64,000 nt of DNA from Brevundimonas sp. G8 (GCF_902506205.1 NZ_LR732816.1:463007-527006); one strand, 5' to 3'; numbered from the stretch's first letter, positions 8,606 through 17,648 are shown. Notes: generated by a model not told the origin, from the sequence alone. Program-made: numbers and translations.

Positions 8606-9406
8606 GTGCCATTCACGTCAAACGGTGGAATCCGCCTTCATTGGGAAGAACAGGGCGAGGGACCGCCCATCCTCCTGATCATGGGACACCGGCTAAGCTC
8701 GGCCATGTGGTATGCCGCCAAGGAGGGCCTTGGAGATCGCTACCGCCTGATCTGGTTCGACAATCAGGGATCGGGGAAAAGCGGTGCGCGCCGGCGGACG
8801 TCTATCGCGCAAATGACTGCGGACGCCGTTGCCGTGCTTGACGCGGCCGGCGTCGACAAGGCCCACATCTATGGTGTCTCTATGGGCGGCGGCATCGCGC
8901 TGGAGTTCGGCGCCCGCTACCCGCAAAGGGCGCGTTCACTGATCCTCGGCTGCACCAAGGCCAAGACGCCGGACGGGCCGCCTCGGGGCAAATGGAAGGT
9001 CAGCGTGATCTATCGCCTGCTGCCGCTGATCAAGCTGTTCTTGAAGCCGGCCAAGTTCAACAACGGCTACGGCGACAACGCGCCCGAAGATGCGATCGCG
9101 CGGGACAAGGAGATAGGCAAAGACGATCCCTTCTCGATGACCGGCGTGATCGCCCAGAGCCACGCCATCATCGACTATTCCATCACGCCTGAAGAGGTCG
9201 CGGCGGTCACTCTCCCCGCCCTCGTCCTACACGGCACCCAGGATCTCGCGGTGCCCTATGAGGACGGCAAGACCCTGTCGGAACTGCTGCCGAACGCCCG
9301 GCTCGTCACCTTCGAAGGCATCGGCCACAACTATTTCATCGGCGCAGGCGACCGCGCCAACGCCGAAGTCGACCGCTTCATACAGGCTGTCGAAAAGGGC
9401 GCCTGA
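8606..9406 (+). CDS. Alpha/beta hydrolase (esterase/lipase-like), module 1
   Basis: A 266-residue alpha/beta-hydrolase-fold protein starting at GTG 8606. This start has AGGAGGA 7 bases upstream and matches the N-terminus of the paralogue at 23708 (PF-TNGG-RLHW). The oxyanion region is ILLIMGHRLSSAMWY. The nucleophile elbow is GVSMGGG (Ser near residue 92), an acid lies after LVLHGTQD, and the catalytic His is in GIGHNYF near residue 239. No signal peptide is seen, so it acts in the cytoplasm. It probably cleaves an ester of the imported substrate. It is the first gene of the plus-strand operon with the thiolase and beta-mannosidase and shares the divergent operator with the TonB receptor. Confidence 0.9.
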   Translation: MPFTSNGGIRLHWEEQGEGPPILLIMGHRLSSAMWYAAKEGLGDRYRLIWFDNQGSGKSGARRRTSIAQMTADAVAVLDAAGVDKAHIYGVSMGGGIALEFGARYPQRARSLILGCTKAKTPDGPPRGKWKVSVIYRLLPLIKLFLKPAKFNNGYGDNAPEDAIARDKEIGKDDPFSMTGVIAQSHAIIDYSITPEEVAAVTLPALVLHGTQDLAVPYEDGKTLSELLPNARLVTFEGIGHNYFIGAGDRANAEVDRFIQAVEKGA

Positions 9407-9447
9407 GCTCGCTTACCGAACCCCGCCGCGTCAGTCGGAACACAGAC

Positions 9448-10629
9448 ATGTCCAGAACTCTTGTCGCCGGCGTCGGGATGATCCCCTTCGCCAAGCCAGG
9501 CCAAAGCGCCGATTGGGATGTGATGGCCGAACAGGCCATCCGCTTCGCCTTGACCGACGCCGGCGTCGGCTATGAGCAAATCCAGCAGGCCTACGCCGGC
9601 TATGTTTACGCCGACTCGACGGCCGGGCAGTCCGCTCTTTATCGCGTCGGCTGCACCGGCATTCCCATCGTCAACGTCAACAACAACTGCTCCACGGGCT
9701 CGACCGCTCTTTTCCTGGCCCGGCAGATGATCGAGGCAGGCGCCGCCGACTGCGTCCTCGCCTTCGGCTTCGAACAGATGATGCCCGGCGCGCTCGGCGC
9801 GGTGTTCAACGATCGCAAGCGCACCCTCGATCACCATCTAACCGTTCAGGAGCAGATCCTGGGCCAGGACGACACCTCGCCGCTTGTCGCGCAACAGTTC
9901 GGCGGGGCGGGACTGGACTACCAAAGCCGCTATGGCGTACCCGACGAGGTGTTCGGGATGATCTCGGTGAAGGCGAGACGCCACGCCGTCAACAATCCGA
10001 TGGCCCTGTTCCGCGACCCCCTCTCCCTCGATGAGGTGATGCAGTCAAAGCGTCTGTATGGCCCCCTCACCCGCTATCAGGCCTGCCCCCCGACCTGCGG
10101 GGCGGCGGCCGCCGTATTGGTGTCACCTGACTTTGCGGCGCGTCATGGATTGGACGCCAAAGTCGCGATCCTCGGTCAGGCGATGACCACCGACTATGCG
10201 GAGACCTTCTCCAGCCGGTCGATGATAAGCGTCGTCGGCTATGAGATGACCCGCGAGGCCGGTCGCTCGGTCTACGAGCAGGCGGGCGTCGGCCCCGACG
10301 ATATCCAGGTCGTCGAGCTGCATGACTGTTTCACCGCCAACGAACTGATCAGCTACGAGGGCTTGGGTCTGTGCGAGGAAGGCGGCGCGGAAGCCTATAT
10401 CCGCGACGGCCTCAACACCTATGGCGGACGCCACGTCGTCAACCCTTCCGGCGGCCTGTTGTCGAAGGGACACCCGCTCGGCGCCACCGGCCTGGCCCAA
10501 TGCTACGAGCTGACACACCAACTGCGTGGGAGCGCCGACCGCCGTCAGGTTGACGGCGTCCGCCATGCCCTTCAGCACAATCTTGGGCTAGGCGGCGCTT
10601 GCGTCGTCACCCTGTATGGAGCCGCCTGA
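9448..10629 (+). CDS. SCP2/lipid-transfer-type thiolase
   Basis: A 393-residue thiolase-fold protein of the SCP-x type. The catalytic Cys is in VNNNCSTGS (residue 81), HDCFT lies near residue 292, SKGHPLGATG near 342 carries the active-site His, and LGLGGACVVTLY near 385 carries the second Cys. These enzymes cleave 3-oxoacyl-CoA, often with branched, steroid or other bulky chains. Together with the acyl-CoA synthetases and the MFE-2-like SDR it gives part of a beta-oxidation route. It lies 41 bp after the alpha/beta hydrolase, and the beta-mannosidase start follows its stop by 1 base. Confidence 0.9.
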   Translation: MSRTLVAGVGMIPFAKPGQSADWDVMAEQAIRFALTDAGVGYEQIQQAYAGYVYADSTAGQSALYRVGCTGIPIVNVNNNCSTGSTALFLARQMIEAGAADCVLAFGFEQMMPGALGAVFNDRKRTLDHHLTVQEQILGQDDTSPLVAQQFGGAGLDYQSRYGVPDEVFGMISVKARRHAVNNPMALFRDPLSLDEVMQSKRLYGPLTRYQACPPTCGAAAAVLVSPDFAARHGLDAKVAILGQAMTTDYAETFSSRSMISVVGYEMTREAGRSVYEQAGVGPDDIQVVELHDCFTANELISYEGLGLCEEGGAEAYIRDGLNTYGGRHVVNPSGGLLSKGHPLGATGLAQCYELTHQLRGSADRRQVDGVRHALQHNLGLGGACVVTLYGAA

Positions 10630-10630
10630 C

Positions 10631-13132
10631 ATGATCATGCTGACTGACTGGACGCTGAGGGACTTCGATCCTGGCGCAGGCCTTAACCAGGGCGCAGCGG
10701 CAGGAGACGGCGAGGACTGGATCCCCGTCTCGGGGCCCGGCGACACCTATCTGGCCTTGGTCGAGGCGGGTCGGCTCGACCATCCCTATCAGGGGCGCGG
10801 CGAACGGCCTGCCGAATGGGTGCGGAACCGCGAATGGTGGTGGCGCTGCGACTTCCAAGCGCCATCTGCACCCTCGGGCGACAGGACGCTGCTTACGTTC
10901 GAGGGGTTGGATACCTTCGCCTCTATCTATCTGGATGGCGCGCTTGTCGGTCGAACCGACAACATGTTCATGGAGTACGAGTTCGACGTCACCGATCAGG
11001 TTAGACCCGGTGAAACTCACCGGCTGGCGATCTGTTTCGATCCCGCTACGCCCACCATGCTCGCCGCATCCCCGCCGCCATGGCCTGCCTTCAGCGATCG
11101 GGTCAGCCGGTCGCGGCGCAACCAGATGCGAAAGGCGCAGTTCGGCTGGGGCTGGGATTGGGGTCCCGACCTGCCCACCGTGGGCGTCTGGAAGCCCGTG
11201 CGTATCGAGACCCGCGCAAGTTACCGTATCGCCGGGGTCCGGTTCGACACGCTGTTCGCCTCTGCTGAAACCGCGCGGACGCAGATCACGATCGAGGCTC
11301 CGGCCGAAGACGCCCTGACGGTGGAGGTCACCCTCGCCGAGCCGGACGGCGCGACCGTATTCCATCAGCGCTCTCCCTCAGGCGCCGCCTCGTTGGATAT
11401 CGATCTTCAGCACCCCAAACTCTGGTGGACGGCGGATCTCGGCGATCAGCCCCTCTACACCCTGACGGTTCGCCTCCTCGCAGCCGATCGTCTGGTGGAT
11501 GAGACCCGCCAGCAGGTCGGGGTTCGCACCGTAGCGCTGGATCAGTCGCCGGATCCTGACGAGCCGGGCGCCACCTTCTTCCGCTTCGTGCTGAACGGCC
11601 ACCCGATGTTCGCCAAAGGCGCCTGCTGGGTCCCGACGACCTCCTTCGTCGGGGACGTGGCGTCAGAGCCGTATGAGCGGCTCATCGATCAGGCCGTCAA
11701 CGCCAATATGAACATGATCCGCGTCTGGGGCGGCGGCATCTACGAGCCGGATGCGTTCTACGACCTGTGCGACCGAAAAGGCCTCCTGGTCTGGCAGGAC
11801 TTCATGTTCGCTTGCGCCCACTATCCCGAAGACGACGCCTTCGTGGCCCTGGTGGAGGCGGAAATCGAGCAGCAGGTCCGGCGTCTGCGCAACCATGCCT
11901 GTCTGGCGGTCTGGTGCGGCAACAACGAGAACCAGGCGCTGCACCGGATCAACGAAGACAAGGAGGGCGTCTCCTCTCGGCTCTTCGGTCTGCGGCTCTA
12001 CGACGAGGTCATGCCGGCCATGCTCGAGCATCTGGATCCGGCCAAAACCTATCGCACCAGCAGCCCCTGGGGCGGAACCAACCCCAACAGCATGTTGGCC
12101 GGGGACGTCCACGACTGGACGGTTTGGCACGGATGTCCGCCGATCCCCGAGGATCAGATGATCGGGGAGTTCAGATCCGATCCCGAGGGCGTCTCCTACC
12201 TCCGCTACGCAGAAGACATGTCCCGTTTCGTCTCGGAGTTCGGACTACAGGGCGCGCCGGCTCTCGCTACCCTCAAGCGGTGGATGGATCCCGACGACCT
12301 CAATCTCGACAACGAGGGCTTCCTCGCCCGGATCAAAGACGAGGCGCGCAAGGCCGACGCCATGATGGAGCCTGTCACCGGCCTGCCGACGACGTTGCAG
12401 GACTATGTCGACTTCACCCAGTGGTGCCAGGCAGAAGGCCTCAAGTTCGGGATCGAGCATTTCCGTCGCCGCCGCCCTCACTGCTCGGGCGCCCTGCTGT
12501 GGCAGTTTAACGACTGCTGGCCCTGCATAAGCTGGAGCCTGGTAGACTACGACGGCGTGACCAAGGCCAGCTACCATGCGGTACGCCGCGCCTTCGCCCC
12601 CGTTCTTGCGTCCTTCCGTCGTGCGGATGACGGGCAGCTCGAACTGTGGATCAGCAACGACAACGCGCGACCGATCGAGGGTGTCGCCGTCCTGGCGTTG
12701 CAAGGGCTCGACGGTAGAGAGCGCTCGCGTCAGGACCTGGCGTTTTCCGCACCGGCCGGCGGTCACGCCATCGCGTGGCGGGGCGTGGCGCCGCAAGGCG
12801 ACGACTGCGTCCTGCGCGTCTGGTCGCCAGACGGCGCCTTCGAAGCCAATCGGTATCTGCCGGAAATCATCGCCAAACTGACGCTTGTCGCCGGCGCCCG
12901 TCCGACCGTGTCGGTAACCCGATTGAGCGCCACCGCCCTCCGCATCGATCTGACGGCCGAAGTCTACCTCGCCTTCGTGCACCTAGTGTCCGATCGCGCG
13001 GACCTGACCTTCAGCGACAACCATTTCGACCTGGCGGCTGGTGAAGGCAGATCGGTCACCGTGCGTGCGCTCGCGCCCTTGGGGGCGAACGACCTCTCTG
13101 TCCGATGCTGGAATGATCGGGGCGCCGGATAG
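10631..13132 (+). CDS. GH2 beta-mannosidase
   Basis: An 833-residue glycoside hydrolase of family 2, close to the usual beta-mannosidase length. The N-terminal jelly-roll domain contains WWWRCDF; GWGWDWGP lies near residue 175. The TIM barrel starts near residue 330 (GACWVPT, IRVWGGGIYEPD). The acid/base Glu is in WCGNNENQ (about residue 433) and the nucleophile Glu in FVSEFGLQ (about residue 536). WQFNDCWPCISWSLVDYDG is typical of the beta-mannosidase branch rather than beta-galactosidase. No signal peptide is visible, so terminal beta-mannosyl units should be released in the cytoplasm. I use ATG 10631 because ATG 10616 lies inside the thiolase gene. Linkage of a mannosidase to thiolase and acyl-CoA synthetase genes is unusual. 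Confidence 0.92.
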   Translation: MIMLTDWTLRDFDPGAGLNQGAAAGDGEDWIPVSGPGDTYLALVEAGRLDHPYQGRGERPAEWVRNREWWWRCDFQAPSAPSGDRTLLTFEGLDTFASIYLDGALVGRTDNMFMEYEFDVTDQVRPGETHRLAICFDPATPTMLAASPPPWPAFSDRVSRSRRNQMRKAQFGWGWDWGPDLPTVGVWKPVRIETRASYRIAGVRFDTLFASAETARTQITIEAPAEDALTVEVTLAEPDGATVFHQRSPSGAASLDIDLQHPKLWWTADLGDQPLYTLTVRLLAADRLVDETRQQVGVRTVALDQSPDPDEPGATFFRFVLNGHPMFAKGACWVPTTSFVGDVASEPYERLIDQAVNANMNMIRVWGGGIYEPDAFYDLCDRKGLLVWQDFMFACAHYPEDDAFVALVEAEIEQQVRRLRNHACLAVWCGNNENQALHRINEDKEGVSSRLFGLRLYDEVMPAMLEHLDPAKTYRTSSPWGGTNPNSMLAGDVHDWTVWHGCPPIPEDQMIGEFRSDPEGVSYLRYAEDMSRFVSEFGLQGAPALATLKRWMDPDDLNLDNEGFLARIKDEARKADAMMEPVTGLPTTLQDYVDFTQWCQAEGLKFGIEHFRRRRPHCSGALLWQFNDCWPCISWSLVDYDGVTKASYHAVRRAFAPVLASFRRADDGQLELWISNDNARPIEGVAVLALQGLDGRERSRQDLAFSAPAGGHAIAWRGVAPQGDDCVLRVWSPDGAFEANRYLPEIIAKLTLVAGARPTVSVTRLSATALRIDLTAEVYLAFVHLVSDRADLTFSDNHFDLAAGEGRSVTVRALAPLGANDLSVRCWNDRGAG

Positions 13133-13144
13133 ACGCTTCAAGGC

Positions 13145-13867
13145 CTACAGCGGCGTGGTTCCGTTGCGTTCCTGTTCATAGATCGCGCGGAACCCACCGG
13201 CCATGAAGGTGGCCATGCGCCGTTTGATGGAGGCGAAGTCTTCGGAATGGCAAAGCCCGCCGGACAGAACGTCGATCCGGCCAGTCCGCGCAAGGGTCAT
13301 GATCAGCGACCCTGAAACGAAATGGTAGCCCCAGAAGATGTCTTCGTCGGACATCTCCGGCATCGCCTTCTTCAGCAGGGCGATCAGACGGATGACCACC
13401 GGGTCCATCAGCCGGTTCATGATTTCGGACCCCCACTCGGGCGTGTTCGCGACCTGGGCGGCGAGGGCTCCAAAGTTGCGCCAGGCCTCACCCCCCGTGC
13501 GATAGGAGTCCAGATCGGTGTCGAGGAAGGCGTGAAGGGCGCCTTCCAGCGTCACCTTGCCCCCGACCGACGCCTCATAGGCATTCATGGCCTCGATCCG
13601 CCTGGTTGCGGTGACCGGCGCGCGCCGCTCAATGACCGCGTCGAACAGAGCTTTCTTGTCGTTGAAATAGTAGTGCACCAGCGAGGTGTGAACGCCGATC
13701 GCCTTGGCCACCTGCCCGAGCGACACGCCATGCAGGCCGTGGTGCGAAAACAGCGTCTCCGCCGCATCGAGGATCTGCTGCATCGTTTCCGCACGCTGTT
13801 CCGACTTGGATCGCGCGCTGGATTTCGGCGTGCCGGCTCGGCGTGGCGATTTAGGTGCTACCAACAA
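13145..13867 (-). CDS. TetR-family regulator, module 1
   Basis: I take TTG 13867 as the start (240 residues) because GGGAG lies 7 bases upstream; no ATG occurs in frame until MQQILDAAETLF, inside the DNA-binding domain. The TetR helix-turn-helix runs ILDAAETLFSHHGLHGVSLG, then IGVHTSLVHYYFNDKKALFD. The C-terminal ligand domain matches the TetR at 18957-19757 (EDIFWGYHFVSGSL versus EDIFWGYHFVTGAL, then LARTGRID). The two paralogues probably control the two modules and may share the inverted-repeat operators. Its gene ends 12 bp after the convergent beta-mannosidase stop. The ligand is probably an acyl-CoA or a free acid from the pathway, which is inference. Confidence 0.88.
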   Translation of the reverse strand: MLVAPKSPRRAGTPKSSARSKSEQRAETMQQILDAAETLFSHHGLHGVSLGQVAKAIGVHTSLVHYYFNDKKALFDAVIERRAPVTATRRIEAMNAYEASVGGKVTLEGALHAFLDTDLDSYRTGGEAWRNFGALAAQVANTPEWGSEIMNRLMDPVVIRLIALLKKAMPEMSDEDIFWGYHFVSGSLIMTLARTGRIDVLSGGLCHSEDFASIKRRMATFMAGGFRAIYEQERNGTTPL

Positions 13868-14085
13868 ATGTCTCCCGAACGCAGGCTGGCACAGCGAACC
13901 TGGATGTAAGATCAGGATAATGAAGCGTGTTCTGCATGTCTTCCAGTTTGGCGGTCTTTCATCGCCGACCGATAGCACGAAGAGGATTGCCGCGCCGACC
14001 GCCCCGGCGCCGTCCGCGCGCACAAATCGCACCCCCTATGCGATGCGCCGTCCTCAACGGTCAAAAACCGGAACCGCCCCGTCTC

Positions 14086-14119
14086 ACAAGCATTAATTAT
14101 AGTGACAATGAATATATAA
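14086..14119. promoter_or_regulatory. Degenerate copy of the inverted-repeat operator
   Basis: With the same 8-base spacer as site 1, ACAAGCATTAATT and AATGAATATATAA match the site-1 half-sites at 8 of 13 and 9 of 13 positions. The spacer contains AGTGAC, as in site 1. The site lies between the divergent TetR gene (13867) and the lipoprotein gene (14189), so autoregulation is possible. Much weaker than the other sites. Confidence 0.4.
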
Positions 14120-14188
14120 CAGCCGGGCCTTGTCAGCCTTTATGCGTGCTGAATTTATAAAGCACCACGCGTCCCGAAGGAGTTCCCG

Positions 14189-15001
14189 ATGCGTTTAAGC
14201 ACTTTTGGCCTGATGGTTGGCGCGGCGTCGCTTGCGGCCTGCAGTCCTACAACCGATCGACCCGCCGCCGCACCCGCCGACGCCGTCCAGGTCGATACAG
14301 CCGCCTCGCCCCAAGCTGCCCTGCAACCACCTGCCGCCGCCGCAGCGCCCGCACCCGCCCTTGCCCAAAGTGCGGCGCCCCAAACGCCAGCCTCTCAGCC
14401 GGCTACGCCGACGAGCCTGTCTGGCTGGACGGGGCAATGGTTCGGGCCGGAGGGTCTGAGCCTTGCGATCCAGCCGGACGGGCCGGGGCGTGTCCGGATC
14501 AATCTGAAGGACTCGCTGGACTCCAGCGCGCAATACGTCGGGAACGTGAATCGCGATTCAATCTCCTTCGAGCGTCGCGGCGTAACCGAGACGCTGCGTC
14601 GTGGGACGGGCTCTGAAACAGGCTTCTCCTTCTTGCGATCGCGTACGGACTGCCTGATCGTCAGAACGAACCAGGAGGGCTACTGCCGGCCCGCCGCCGC
14701 ACAGACCAACACGGCGCTGACATCCTGGGTCGGCCGCTGGCAGGGTCCCGAGGGCCTGTTTCTGGACGTCCAACCGGGCGCATCCGGCGATCAGGTCCGG
14801 CTGACGGTGAAGGATAATCTGGACAGTCAGGAACGCTACACCGGTCGACTGGACGGCTCGACCATCCGCTTTGAACGGCGCGGCAAGACCGAGACGATCC
14901 GCAAGGGCTCGGGCGCTGAAACCGGCTTCTCGTCCCTGCGATCGCGACAGGACTGTGTGATCGTCGTCGCCGGCCAAGAGGGCTATTGCCGCCCTGCCTA
15001 A
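14189..15001 (+). CDS. Lipoprotein with a duplicated ~90-residue domain, function unknown
   Basis: A 270-residue protein with a lipoprotein signal (MRLSTFGLMVGAASLAAC, lipid-attachment Cys at 18), an Ala/Pro-rich linker to about residue 78, and two tandem copies of one domain (about 79-172 and 176-270). Each copy contains GPEGL, a KD-LDS motif, FERRG-TET, RKGSG/RRGTG-ETGFS-LRSR, and a Cys pair (DC-IV, then EGYCRPA). AGGAG lies before the ATG. Two disulfide-stabilised beta domains at the periplasmic face of a membrane are likely. I do not recognise the family. Its place before the GH130 gene suggests a surface or periplasmic accessory role in the locus, unproven. Confidence 0.82.
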   Translation: MRLSTFGLMVGAASLAACSPTTDRPAAAPADAVQVDTAASPQAALQPPAAAAAPAPALAQSAAPQTPASQPATPTSLSGWTGQWFGPEGLSLAIQPDGPGRVRINLKDSLDSSAQYVGNVNRDSISFERRGVTETLRRGTGSETGFSFLRSRTDCLIVRTNQEGYCRPAAAQTNTALTSWVGRWQGPEGLFLDVQPGASGDQVRLTVKDNLDSQERYTGRLDGSTIRFERRGKTETIRKGSGAETGFSSLRSRQDCVIVVAGQEGYCRPA

Positions 15002-15115
15002 CCGGCAAATCGCTTGCACATAGCGCCTCGTGCGCTGGGGTCCCGCTGGCAAGAATGGCGTCTGCGGGACCCCGCCCTACCCGCGCTCACAGGCCCTCTG
15101 TGGTGGAGAGACATC

Positions 15116-16225
15116 TTGAGCTCTAACAGCCCGCCACAGTGGTCCATCGGCCCGTTCAGCCGTCCGACGCGCCTGCTCGAACACAGGCCTGACGTCCGTT
15201 TCGACTGCCCTGTCTCGGGTAAACAGGTGGAATGGGCCGCCAAGGACCTCTTCAACCCTGGCGCGGTCGTCCATGAGGACAGGGTCTGCCTGTTGGCGCG
15301 CGCCGAGGACAAGGCCACGCGATATTCGGGAACGTCGCGGATCGGTCTGGCCACCAGTCGGGACGGGCTTACATTCGAGCTGGAGCCGGAGCCCGTTCTG
15401 TTCCCGGCCGACGACCGTTGGCAGGCGTGGGAATGGCCTGGCGGGCTGGAAGACCCCCGCATCGTGCAGGCGCCGGACGGCCGCTTCATCTGCACCTACA
15501 CAGCGTTCGACGGAAAGGTCGGCAGCCTTTTCGTGGCGTCATCGACCGATCTGCGAACCTGGACCAAACACGGCCCGGCCTTCGCCGACACCAACTACGT
15601 GCGCCTCCCGACCAAATCCGGCGCGATCATAACGCGTGTGCAAGGCGCCCGGCTTGTCGCGGCGCAGATCAACGGCCGCTATTGGATGTATTGGGGCGAG
15701 GGCATGATCTTCGGCGCCGTGTCCGATGATCTGATCCAGTGGCGGCCGATCGAAGGCGACGGCTATCCCGACAAATATCTGACCTGGGACCCCGAGGGCG
15801 TCGGCCATCTAGGACATTGGAGAAGAAACCGCCTTCCAGGCCGCCCGGGTCTTCGTCCGCTCGCCGCCCCTCGTCGTCGCCGCTTTGACTCCTGGTTGAC
15901 CGAGCCCGGTCCTCCCGCCGTGCTGACGGACGACGGCGTGGTCCTGATCTACAACGGCGCCAATGCTCCGGACGACGGCGCTGAAGGCATTCCGCCCTTC
16001 GCCTACCAGCCCGGCCAGATGCTGTTCGACAGCGAAGATCCCACCGCCGTCATCGCGCGCGCCCAGGCGCCCTTCCTGACCATCGACCCGGTCGAGGCCG
16101 ACGGACAGGTCGGCAACGTTTGTTTCGCCCAGGGTCTGGTGCTCTTCAAGGGGCAATGGCTGCTCTATCTGGGCCTGGCCGACTCCAGGGTCGGCGTCGC
16201 CAAGGCTGAAGCTCTGCCGCGCTGA
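15116..16225 (+). CDS. GH130-family beta-mannoside phosphorylase or hydrolase
   Basis: A five-bladed beta-propeller enzyme. Family hallmarks are FNPGAVVHEDRVCLLARAED near the N-terminus, WPGGLEDPRIV around residue 110 (catalytic region), LPTKSGAII, and FDSWLTEPGPPAVLTDDG, then LIYNGAN. Family members cleave or phosphorolyse beta-1,2- or beta-1,4-mannosides. This matches the nearby GH2 beta-mannosidase and ROK kinase. TTG 15116, after GGAGAG, gives 369 residues; a more distant TTG at 15014 is possible. Residues about 230-255 (positions 15799-15880) are Arg/Pro-rich and unlike the family, so two compensating frameshifts or local divergence should be considered. No signal peptide is seen, so a cytoplasmic location is expected. 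Confidence 0.87.
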   Translation: MSSNSPPQWSIGPFSRPTRLLEHRPDVRFDCPVSGKQVEWAAKDLFNPGAVVHEDRVCLLARAEDKATRYSGTSRIGLATSRDGLTFELEPEPVLFPADDRWQAWEWPGGLEDPRIVQAPDGRFICTYTAFDGKVGSLFVASSTDLRTWTKHGPAFADTNYVRLPTKSGAIITRVQGARLVAAQINGRYWMYWGEGMIFGAVSDDLIQWRPIEGDGYPDKYLTWDPEGVGHLGHWRRNRLPGRPGLRPLAAPRRRRFDSWLTEPGPPAVLTDDGVVLIYNGANAPDDGAEGIPPFAYQPGQMLFDSEDPTAVIARAQAPFLTIDPVEADGQVGNVCFAQGLVLFKGQWLLYLGLADSRVGVAKAEALPR

Positions 16226-16276
16226 CGACTGGGTGTCGTCGCCGCTCTGCCCCGGCGGTGCAGAGACTTAAACCCA

Positions 16277-16294
16277 CCCGACCTGAAGGTCGGG
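16277..16294. terminator. Bidirectional terminator-like hairpin between GH130 and MFS genes
   Basis: CCCGACC-TGAA-GGTCGGG is a perfect 7-bp stem with a GNRA-like loop, flanked by AAACC on the left and GGTTT on the right that can extend the pairing. It sits between the convergent ends of the GH130 gene (+) and the module 2 MFS gene (-), where a shared terminator would be expected. Confidence 0.6.
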
Positions 16295-16316
16295 CCGGTT
16301 TGCGCATAACCCTCCA

Positions 16317-17648
16317 TCATCCTCGCGTCGCAGGCGTTTCCGCAGCCGGAGACGGGGCGTAGCGCATGGCGAACACATAGCCGATCAGGGAGATCACGCC
16401 CGTCACGACCCCCAGCCAGGTCAGCGTCAATCCCAGACCCGTAGGCCCTTTGAACAGCAGCGTCATCCAGGCGACGACCGCCGCCGTGACGGGTCCGCCG
16501 ATGATCTTGGCGATGACAGCCAGGGCCGCCAGACTGGTCGCGCGCTCCTCGTTGGGCAGCAGGACGGCGATGGCCGCCGAGTTCACCAGATTGACCACCA
16601 CCCCGCCCAGCAACAGGGCGAACAGACACCAGGCGAACAGGGTGACCGAGGGCATGATGGGATAGGCGCTGGCGGGGATGCTGAGCGCGGTGGCGATCAC
16701 GGCGGGCAGAAGGATGGCGCCACGCATCTTCAGCTTCTGGCTGGCGTCTGCGGTGAAGCCGCCGATAACGGAGCCGACGATGCCCGAGGCCAGGATGACG
16801 AGGCCGACCCAACCGCCGAACTGGCCCGGCGACTGGCCGTATTGTCGGACTAGGACCGAGCCGATCCAAAGAGCGGCGGCGCCCTCCGCGAAGCCGCCAG
16901 CGAAGTTGCCGACATACAGCCAGCCCAGAAAGGTTCGCCGACGCCAAAAAGCCCTGAGTGTCGCCTTGAGGCCTGGATTGACCAGTTCGACCTCGTGGCG
17001 GGCGGGCTCGCGGATCAGAAACAGCGGCAGGACCAACAGGGCGGCTCCGATCCCGACCAGCAGATGCACCTCGCGCCACGGCGCCATCCCGGCGACCAGC
17101 GCCGTCGGATTGGCCTCCAACCAGCCGAACAGGGTGCCGCCGATGGCGAAGGCTGCCGCCACCCCGCCCCAGGCGCCGATCGAGATCAGCAACATCGAAC
17201 GCCCCCGCCTCTCGGGCATGCAGACGTCTGCCAGGATGGACACCAGCACCGGGAAGGCCGTGGCCGCCCCGATCCCGGAGACCAGCCGCGCCGCGATCAA
17301 ACCGTGAAAGTCCTGCGCAAAGGCCGTGCCGATCGTGCCGACCGCCCAGAAGGACGCCAGTATGACCAACAGGCGCGTTCGCGTGTGGTGATCCACCATC
17401 CAGGCGATGGGCAGGGACAGGATGGCGGCGGGAATCGCCGTTGCGCTGCCGACAATCAAGGCCAGTTGAAAGTCGCTGAGACCCAGGTCGGCCTTCACCG
17501 CCTCCTGGATCGGGGCCAGCAGCCCTCCCACCGTCATCGCCGAAAATATGGTCAGGGTCAGCAGCCAGACCACGCTCCATTTCGTCTTGCGAAAAGCGCT
17601 GGGCGGGGCAGGTTTGACGGCGGCGTCGGCAGCTTCGACGGGGGTCAT
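16317..17648 (-). CDS. MFS transporter, Spinster-like (module 2 copy)
   Basis: A 443-residue 12-TM transporter paralogous to the one at 3117-4487. Both share FRKTKWSVVWLLTLTIFSA at the start, DHHTRTR after TM2, MPERRGRSM after TM4 and the FAGGFAEGAAALW segment. I chose ATG 17648 because GAGGAAA lies 6 bases upstream. It is the last gene of the module 2 minus-strand operon. In module 1 the equivalent gene starts a separate coupled set with MerR, Gfo/Idh and ROK genes, so the two loci have been rearranged since duplication. Substrate unknown; probably a hydrolysis product of the imported compound. Confidence 0.9.
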   Translation of the reverse strand: MTPVEAADAAVKPAPPSAFRKTKWSVVWLLTLTIFSAMTVGGLLAPIQEAVKADLGLSDFQLALIVGSATAIPAAILSLPIAWMVDHHTRTRLLVILASFWAVGTIGTAFAQDFHGLIAARLVSGIGAATAFPVLVSILADVCMPERRGRSMLLISIGAWGGVAAAFAIGGTLFGWLEANPTALVAGMAPWREVHLLVGIGAALLVLPLFLIREPARHEVELVNPGLKATLRAFWRRRTFLGWLYVGNFAGGFAEGAAALWIGSVLVRQYGQSPGQFGGWVGLVILASGIVGSVIGGFTADASQKLKMRGAILLPAVIATALSIPASAYPIMPSVTLFAWCLFALLLGGVVVNLVNSAAIAVLLPNEERATSLAALAVIAKIIGGPVTAAVVAWMTLLFKGPTGLGLTLTWLGVVTGVISLIGYVFAMRYAPSPAAETPATRG

